Shown: one piece after another, positions 57,252-64,000 of the stretch
How the letters are laid out: every line of letters begins with the position of its first letter
Numbering within the stretch: the first letter of the stretch is position 1
Source: Orychophragmus violaceus
Taxonomy: Eukaryota > Streptophyta > Magnoliopsida > Brassicales > Brassicaceae
Assembly (NCBI GenBank): GCA_030180135.1
Contig: CM058237.1
Coordinates: 39,639,126 to 39,703,125 of the forward strand
Length of the DNA stretch: 64,000 nt
Direction: 5' to 3'
Made by a program: the position numbers and the translations under genes
Notes under the pieces: generated by a model
What the model was told of the DNA's origin: nothing
The model's input: only the letters and a program-made list of their open reading frames with translations
The model's database searches: none

Positions 57252-58820
57252 TCAACGACACAAAAACAAAAGAAAGAAAAGAGAAAAATAACCATAATCA
57301 AAGAAAGAACTATAACTCTGGAGAGTTCTCATCATTCCCAGCAGAAGAGTCCTCAACATCATAAAGCTCCTCGTCCTCAGGACTCTCAGGCGGTGGTGTG
57401 TGGGTAAGTGATGACGACGACGCGGGTGAGAAACCTGTGGTCCGCAACGACATGAGAAGCTCGTCACAGCCTTCCAAATCTGTCAAAGTGTATCAGTCAC
57501 ATACTCATGGAAGGCTGGTGGATCCATGTCATACGAAGAAATGGGAGGCTCGATAAAAGCTAGAGAATGACCTCCAGCAAGGTCAGGGACCATGTCGTCC
57601 TTAGCAGCAGATGGTTCAGCTTCATAAGAAGATTCTTTAAGAACAGTAGAACTTGGAGTTTGACGGAGAATAGACTCATATGGCTGAAATCACAGCATCA
57701 GTGGCTCATATGTGATAATTTTGAACTTCCTGTTTGGGAGTTGAACAAGATTTCCTACCCCTGAGGAATCAAAAAAACTCCACAGTAAATCTGGCTTAAT
57801 CCAGGTTGCGCTAAGTCCATCGTCGACCTTTTGGTAACGATATTCTAAGAGCTCTTATCAATCTCGAATTGATAAAAACGGAGTTAAGAGACTCACAACC
57901 GACTCGGTCTTAATTCTTTTCCTAGTAAAAGGCTTGGTCTTAAGAGAAAGCAAGTGGTGCGAAAAGACTACTCCCATGTTGATGGCATGCTCCAAGTGTG
58001 CATCTTAGTACTTGTGTGCATCGATGATATGGCCAATACAAAAATACATCAGTAGGAGCTCAGAGACGTGCATCATACCAGGCTCCATCTTGAAAATAAT
58101 GGTGTTACCCAATAAGCGTCCAAGATATCTCAAGGTCGGGTGTCTAACTATTGCATGTCTCGTTGTCTTCGAGTTGTAAATCCCATTCCCAAAGTGGGAC
58201 CATAACATCTATAAGTCTCGCCACTCTGAAGTAAACGCTACCCTTTTACGGTTCTTGTCGAACTCATAGATATAACAAATGTCATGGATGGAGATCATGT
58301 ATCCGACACCCTTGCACATGAATGTGAGAGTGCCTTCTTGCGCAACACGGACTATCTCATTGGTGTAGTAGACTCTGGCGGTGGCCAAGAATTATCTGAC
58401 TAAGTCCTCATGCATGTTGTACTGCTTTGTATAAGATGGTACCCAATCCAATCCTCCTCAGTATGCGCAGTTTATCCTCGCGGATCCCATTGCCTTCATG
58501 ATCTGATAGCCAGAAAATCGGGTAGGCAAGATCGTCACACCCTGCCATGCGTTGTATAAAAACGAATCAGAGTCATCCCAATCATTTGAGATCTCCATGT
58601 AGATGCATTCATCCTTCTTGATTTCATCTTTAGTATCCAAGTCCTACACTCGATTGTACAGAATGTGACACTGTCCCGCTTATTCCAAGGGACGTGAACC
58701 TGCGGTTTTTGTGTCTACGGCAAAAGACTGTGGTGGTACAGAGCCTGAAGCCTCTTCGATAGTCCTCTTTAGTCACTTGCTGGTTTTCGGTGTCATCTGA
58801 AAGATTAAAGATAAGAAACA
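57252..58820 (-). pseudogene. ATHILA ORF-1-like gene of Athila-C
   Basis: Downstream of integrase on the minus strand lies a broken gene with recognisable pieces: MEISNDWDDSDSFLYNAWQG (58580-58520), GTLTFMCKGVGYMISIHDIC (about 58335-58275), FTSEWRDL and MLWSHFGNGIYNSKTTRHAI with VRHPTLRYLGRLLGNTIIFK (58208-58080). These resemble the plant ATHILA ORF-1 family (PF03078-like), found between pol and the 3' LTR in Athila elements, the position where some carry an envelope-like gene. Function is not established. Stops and frameshifts split it into at least five frames. Athila-A and Athila-B have no counterpart. I assign the family from memory of its pattern. Confidence 0.6.
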
Positions 58821-59557
58821 TTCCGAATAGTCAGTGAAAAAATCGCAAAAACTCAAACAACTAAACCGCAACAACATCCACAACATCATAATCCACTTAA
58901 TTCCATATCAATTTTGTACTAAGGCTCATCAAAACCACAAAGCGCATAGTTTCGTCATGAAATATAAAAAAAATTGGAAACTTGCAAAACAACCACAAAA
59001 ATCACATGGAAACTCGTAATAGCTCTAGCACAACCTATATATGCATGATTCAAGCACTAAAACGAGCTATTTGAGGCGAAATCTGAGCTTTTACCTTAGG
59101 ACCGAATCTGAAACAAGGAGTTTTTGAGGCGATACCTTTGCATGTCGGAGAAACAGAGAGAAGCAATGGATAAAGGGCAAGAAAATGAGTGGACTGGCTT
59201 TGGAATCACTCAAATCAGTGATGGATTGAAAAACTTGCGATTTTGGAGGTGATTTTCACATTTGTAACGAATTTAAAGAAAATTTACCTCGAAATCATCG
59301 GTGTCAACCGACACTAGAGTGATGTTGGGCGACATCAGTATGCCAATCCCGGAACCGACCTTGTGGAGTCGACCTTGGTCGATTATAGTCCGTGCTCGAA
59401 AACTCGATGCTGGTGTCGACCGACACAAGTCGTGAACTGGCTCTGGTTATGCGAAACTCAACACAAGCAAAGAAGAACCAAAAATCCTAAACACAAAAAA
59501 TGAAAATCCTAGTATTTACAGATTTACCAGTGGGTTGCCCCCGACCAAGCGCCTGTT

Positions 59558-60660
59558 TTATGTCACTAGTTTTACTGAACTGCGACTATGCAGTGGATGC
59601 ATCTCCAGAGACACAATGTCACCTTTCACCCAATAGTGTTTCACCTTTATCCATTGACAGTGAAATCCTCGCCTTAGGAATTCAATAGGATATTTGCACC
59701 GTACGGTCTTACCTCTTTGATGGTAAAGGGCCCTGACCAACGAGAACACAATTTTCCAGGAAACAATTGAAAACGAGAGTTGTACAAAAGTACCTGGTTA
59801 TTGGTTTTTAAGTGGTAACATATGATAAGATTTTGTTCTCTTCTTGTATAGCTTTGAGTTCCCATACGCATGGTATCTTATCTCATTCAACTCATTCAGC
59901 TGTACCAATTGCCTTTCTGCAGCAGGCTTGTGGTCAAAATTCATCTGGTTGACAGCCCATGATGCTTTGTATTCGATCTCAACTAGAAGGTGACAAGATT
60001 TCTGGTAGAGAAGATGAAACGGTGTAGTCCCAACTGGCGTATTAAAAACAGTCATGTAAGCCCAGATCGCATCATCCAGCTTTACAGACCAATCCTTCTT
60101 AGTCTTTCCTACTGTCTTCTCCAGTATCTCTTTGATTTGTCTGTTGGAGACCTGAACTTGTCTGCTTGTCTGAAGGTGGTATAGAGTACCCACACGATGA
60201 TTAACACAATGCCTCTTTAGAAGCTTCTCAAATACCTTGTTGATGATGTGAAAACCACCATCACTTATCACAATTTGAGGTACTCCAAATTTGGAGAAAA
60301 TGAAATTCTTAAACAGCTAGAGAACTACCGAGGAATCATAGGTTGGACTAGCAATCGCTTCAACCCATTTAGACACACAGTTCACAGCAACCAAGATGTA
60401 CTTATTCTCATATGATGAAGGAAAGTTACCCATGAAATCGATGCCCCATCAGTCGAAAACCTCAACTTCTAAGATGAAGTTTTGTGGCATCTCATGTCGT
60501 TTGCTGATCTTCCCTCTCCTCTGACATACATCACACTGCAAGATGAAAATCTGAACATCCTTAAACATTGTAAGCCACTAGAAGCCTGCTTGAAGAACCT
60601 TGGACACTGTCTTGAAAGTTGCAAAGTGTCCAGCATACTCTAAATAAATGACAATGGTAC
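59558..60660 (-). pseudogene. Athila-C integrase
   Basis: Minus-strand frames 60271-59798 and 59871-59558 match Athila-A integrase: SDGGFHIINKVFEKLLKRHC, KEILEKTVGKTKKDW, FHLLYQKSCHLLVEIEYKAS, then FPGKLCSRWSGPFTIKEVRP. Upstream (60660-60272) lie degenerate zinc-finger and core segments (CDVCQRRGKIS-like near 60540, FDWWGIDFMGNFP-like near 60450). The second catalytic Asp (SDGG) is present. The Glu is replaced by Gln (RQVQVSNRQ where A has GQVEVSNRQ), which would abolish strand transfer. Integrase normally acts in the nucleus to join cDNA to the genome. Confidence 0.85.
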
Positions 60661-60924
60661 ATTATTATTGAATTTCAGATTCTGTGAAGCAGCATCTGTA
60701 GATACAATCTAAACAGTGCTTGTACGAATAGGGCTCGTCCCAGTAGAATCGTCTGATTTCAGGAAGGAATTTCTTCTTTGCATAGCCCTTAAATTCCTCT
60801 AGCTTATCCTCTGCAGCAAGGTAGTTTGCAATATCAGCATACTAGGGTGTATTGAGAGTTAATAGAGTGGCAATAGTAGCCCCAAAAGCAGCATGTCGAC
60901 CATTGGAGGTCACTATTGATCTCC

Positions 60925-62870
60925 TCATGTCGACCTTGGTCGATTTTTGTATGCGTTTTCAGTAAGGGTGTCGACATACTTTGTTTGCAAACCTGTTTCA
61001 ATCAGATATATGTTCTCCTCAGGCAAAAATTCTTCAATAGGAACGTCCTCATCAACTCTGATCCGTGAAAGATAATCAGCTATACCAATTTCTACTCCCT
61101 TCTTGTCCCTTACTTCGATGTCAAAATCCTGAAGCAGTAAGATCCATCGCAGCAATCTCGGCTTAGAATCCTTTTTCTGCATCAAGTACTAGAGCGCAGA
61201 ATTGTCCGTATGCACAATCACCTTGGACCCAATGAGATAGGAGCAAAACTTCTCAAAAGAAAAGACCACAGCTAGCAACTGCTTTCCAGTTCTTGCATAA
61301 TTCCTTTACCCATCAACAAGTGTTCTACTTGCATACTAGATAGCATGAAGTTTCTTGTCATTCCTCTGTCCCAAAACAGCTCCTACTGCGAAGTCACTGG
61401 CATCACACATCACCACGAAAGGGAAATCCCAGCATGGAGGCTGCAAAATTTGGGGCAGAAACCAAAGCTTGCTTGAGTTCATTAATTGTATAAATACACT
61501 CATCTGTGAACTCAAACTTCACATCTTTGCACAAAAGCACAGTAAGTGGTCGAGCTATCTTGCTGAAATCCCTAATAAACCTCCTTTAGAACCCAACATG
61601 TCCTAGAAAACTCCTCATTGCCTTCACTGAATTCGGTGCATTCAAACCTATCATGACCTCAATCTTAACACGATAAACCTCAGTCCCAGCTTCTGAAACT
61701 TTATGCACAAGTACAATGCCATCTCTGATCATGAAATGACACTTATCTCAATTCAGAACCAAGTTCTTTTCTTCACATCTAGCAAGAACCTTACACAAAT
61801 TGTACAGACAAGCGTGATAGGACGGTCTGTAGACAGAGAAATTGTCCATGAAGACTTCAATGAAATCATCAATCATGTCCGTTAAGATGGACATACACCT
61901 CTAAAAGCTTTCATGAGTATTACATAATCCAAACGGCATTATGTGATATGCAAAAGTGCCATAGGGACAATTAAAGGTTATCATCTTCTGATCTTCTTTA
62001 TGTGTAGGAATCGGGAAGAACCCTGAATATCCATAGAGGAAGTAGTAGTCTGGGTTGTTTGCTAACCTCTCCACTATCTAATAAATGAAGGGCTGAGGAA
62101 ATTGTTCCTTCCTAGTAGCAACATTCAACCTCCTGTAGTTGATGCACATCCTGTGTCCAGTGATCTTCACTATAGGAATAAGCTAATCCCTTTCGTTCTT
62201 CACCATTGTGACCCCCCTTCTTTCTTAGGAACCACGTAAAGTAGACTAACCCAATCACTATTTGAATAGGATAAATGATCTCAATGTGGAGAAGCTTCAT
62301 GATCTCCTTCTTAACAACCTTCTTCAGGTTCAGATTCAAACGCCTCTGATGCTCAATCGAGGACATACTCTCATCCTCAAGGTGGATACTATGCATGCAC
62401 AATTCCAAAGGGATACCTGAAATGCCATCAAGAGAGTAGCCAAGAGATTTTCGATGATTGTTTAGCTTTCTTAGCAATAAAGTGAGTTTTGCGTTATTTA
62501 AATAAGCATTGACAATAACAAGATATGTAGAATTCTGACCGATATATGTGTTTTTGAGGCCTCCAAAAAGCTGCTTCAACTCAATTTTTGGGGGCTTTTC
62601 CTCACTCCAATCGATGAGTGTTGCAGCTTTTTGTGAAGTGCAAACTAGATCCTCATCAGCTACCAACAACATCACGTGCTCACTAGCACCCATTATTCTG
62701 ACATACCCAGCAGTCATGTCATCCTAATACTCTGTCTCCTGCGTAGAACTCATCAATTCCCTCTCCAAAGGGTCTTTAGAATGCATCTCATGAAAATTTT
62801 CAGAAGCCAAATGGTCTAGTGTGTCCACATAGAATGTCTATCAATCGATCAAAGGTAGTCTCATCAGCTT
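60925..62870 (-). pseudogene. Athila-C reverse transcriptase and RNase H
   Basis: 62717-62112 covers the protease-RT linker and the start of RT (LTLLLRKLNNHRKSLGYSLD, IEHQRRLNLNLKKVVKKEIM), in which a frameshift garbles the block before RT motif 1. 62100-61200 contains the RT core in broken frames: YGYSGFFPIP, CPYGTFAYHIMPFGLCN and VFMDNFSVY. The second catalytic Asp of the FMDD box has become Asn. RNase H (about 61400-60925) keeps CDASDFAVGAVLGQ, ASRTLVDG, HTDNSAL and KKDSKPRLLRWILL. All blocks align with Athila-A, but C is more decayed. Confidence 0.85.
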
Positions 62871-63260
62871 GTCCATGTCAAAGTTCATCACCAGATCACC
62901 CACTTTCAGACCGATTTTTCCTTTGCTTCACATCAATGATAGAACCAACTATAGCCAGGAATGTCTACCCAAGATAAGAGGATTCTTAGGCTCATCAGTA
63001 GAATGCATAACCACAAAGTCTGTGGGGATCATACAGTCACTAATTTTCACTGGCACATCTTCAAAAAGACTTTCTGGAACCCTGATGGAACAATCCGGTA
63101 GAATCAGAGAGATCCTAGTAGTTGAAAAATCAGTCATCCCTATCCTCAAATCAAATGAATAAGGCATCAGATTGACGAACGATCCAAGATCACACAACGA
63201 TCTCTCAAACATAAACTTGAAGATATAGCATTTCAAAACAAAGCTTCATGGGTCCTTCAA
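62871..63260 (-). pseudogene. Athila-C protease
   Basis: Frame 63236-62949 encodes FERSLCDLGSFVNLMPYSFD, GMTDFSTTRISLILPDCSIR, PESLFEDVPVKISDCMIPTD and EPKNPLILGRHSW. The CDLG active-site motif is intact. The end of the domain (VGDLVMNFDMDKLMRL-like) continues in another frame to about 62875. It is a retropepsin-type aspartic protease of the Gag-Pol precursor. Confidence 0.85.
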
Positions 63261-63653
63261 TTTCTCTAGAATTATGTTTTGGATGAGAGCACTACAAACA
63301 CTGACACCAAGGTGGCATTGGTCAACACTGACTTATGGAATTGAGTCCTTGAATGATTTTATCTTAGTGTTGTGCTTAGAATCGACCTTGGTCGAATTCT
63401 GTCCTTCACGAGAACCCGAAATTTCCTCCAGAGATGGGTGTCGGGCGACACCAGCCTTGCTCACACCACTTTTATCCTTTGTCGACCTCGGTCAATAATC
63501 GTTTGTGCTCGAAACTTGAAGAATCCTCATTTACAACTGGTATCTACTGACACTCAAGAGGAGTGTCGATCGAAACTGTTCGTATGTCTGCAAGAAATCA
63601 TCTTCTTTAAACTCTTCTCATTCCGCGAGTTCTTCTGCAATTAACCTCTTTTT
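63261..63653 (-). other. Athila-C Gag-protease spacer rich in palindromes
   Basis: No frame. Copies of the diverged palindrome (GTCGACCT..GGTCGA type near 63388 and 63480; GGTGTCGGGCGACACC at 63437-63452; TGTCGATCGA near 63565) occupy the same spacer that carries them in Athila-A (39650-39790). Confidence 0.75.
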
Positions 63654-64000
63654 TCAGAACATGATGCAGCTTTTTCCACTTCTCAGCATAATGGCATTGC
63701 ATTGATGTTTGGAATTAGCATCCGTCTTTTCAGGAAGGATTCCATCTTGCATGTACACAGCTCCAGCAGTTTGGGCAACTTGAGTATCCAATTGCTTTAC
63801 AAGGGTGTTTAATGTCTCAAATTTCCCATTCAAAATTGCATACAAAGCATCGATCTTTTTGTTTAAGTCCAAGATAGCCTTATGTTTTCCCTCAAGAACT
63901 TGTTCCATCATAGCTTCCAGTCTGCTCTCATGAATGGGGCAAGAGGTACTTGGTAAGACAAAGCTCCATAAGTGCTTGTGAATGATTGTTCTGGTGAAAA
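63654..64000 (-). pseudogene. Athila-C Gag C-terminal part, cut by the window edge
   Basis: Frame 63911-63654 reads MMEQVLEGKHKAILDLNKKI, then DALYAILNGKFETLNTLVKQ, LDTQVAQTAGAVYM, and HQCNAIMLRSGKS. It aligns with both halves of Athila-A Gag on either side of the Copia insertion and so shows the uninterrupted sequence. The rest of Gag, the leader and the 5' LTR would lie beyond 64000. Confidence 0.85.

Noticed and set aside
57252..57467. Frame of 71 codons near the end of the ORF-1-like region as a separate gene
   Set aside because: His/Arg-rich translation without domain. It is probably an out-of-frame reading of the decayed ORF-1 tail.

Overview
The window looks like plant pericentromeric or other heterochromatic DNA, most likely from a Brassicaceae species. 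The reasons are Athila-lineage Ty3/Gypsy elements with a tRNA-Asp primer site, CACTA elements ending in CACTACAAGAAAA, Tekay-type chromovirus LTRs, introns with plant-like splice sites, and high AT content. I see no intact host gene and no RNA gene. Nearly everything is transposon sequence in several layers, and most coding regions carry stops or frameshifts.

Left part (1-17181). A CACTA right end (1-570) is followed by an exon-like minus-strand fragment. That fragment is split by a chromovirus-type LTR element at 1299-7852, which has a GTACA target duplication, a very long 3452-bp 3' LTR, a truncated 5' LTR and most of its internal region missing. AT-rich DNA with fold-back repeats and a LINE ORF1 (DUF4283) remnant leads into a second chromovirus (partial LTR, then gag, protease and the start of RT, 10459-14200). 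Next come the 3' end and LTR of a third LTR element (14200-16098), exon-like fragments, and another CACTA end at 17181.

Central part (17182-53305) is a five-level nest. Athila-B (minus strand) is split by an outer CACTA (19964-52522). An inner CACTA (22898-46941) lies inside an exon of the outer element's TNPA-like gene. Athila-A (29688-46378, two 1184-bp LTRs, ATAAT target duplication) sits in the 3' subterminal repeats of the inner CACTA. A Ty1/Copia element (32537-39442, GCTTG target duplication) sits inside the Athila-A gag. The layers can be read as an order of insertion: Athila-B, outer CACTA, inner CACTA, Athila-A, Copia.

Right part (53306-64000). A minus-strand Tat-lineage remnant (aRNH and RNaseH-integrase linker) and an LTR-like block lead to Athila-C, on the minus strand. 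Its 3' LTR is at 54832-55967 and its interior runs off the right edge. Athila-C still has an ATHILA ORF-1-like gene downstream of integrase, which A and B lack.

Two signals go beyond ordinary repeat annotation. One is a recurring short palindrome, TGTCGATCGACA and variants, found in Athila and Copia elements and placed at nearly every spacer and domain junction of Athila-A. The other is a second polypurine tract about 0.9 kb upstream of the LTR-adjacent one, kept at the same place in Athila-A and Athila-C. Coordinates of LTR and CACTA ends are read directly from the sequence. Limits of degenerate coding regions are approximate.
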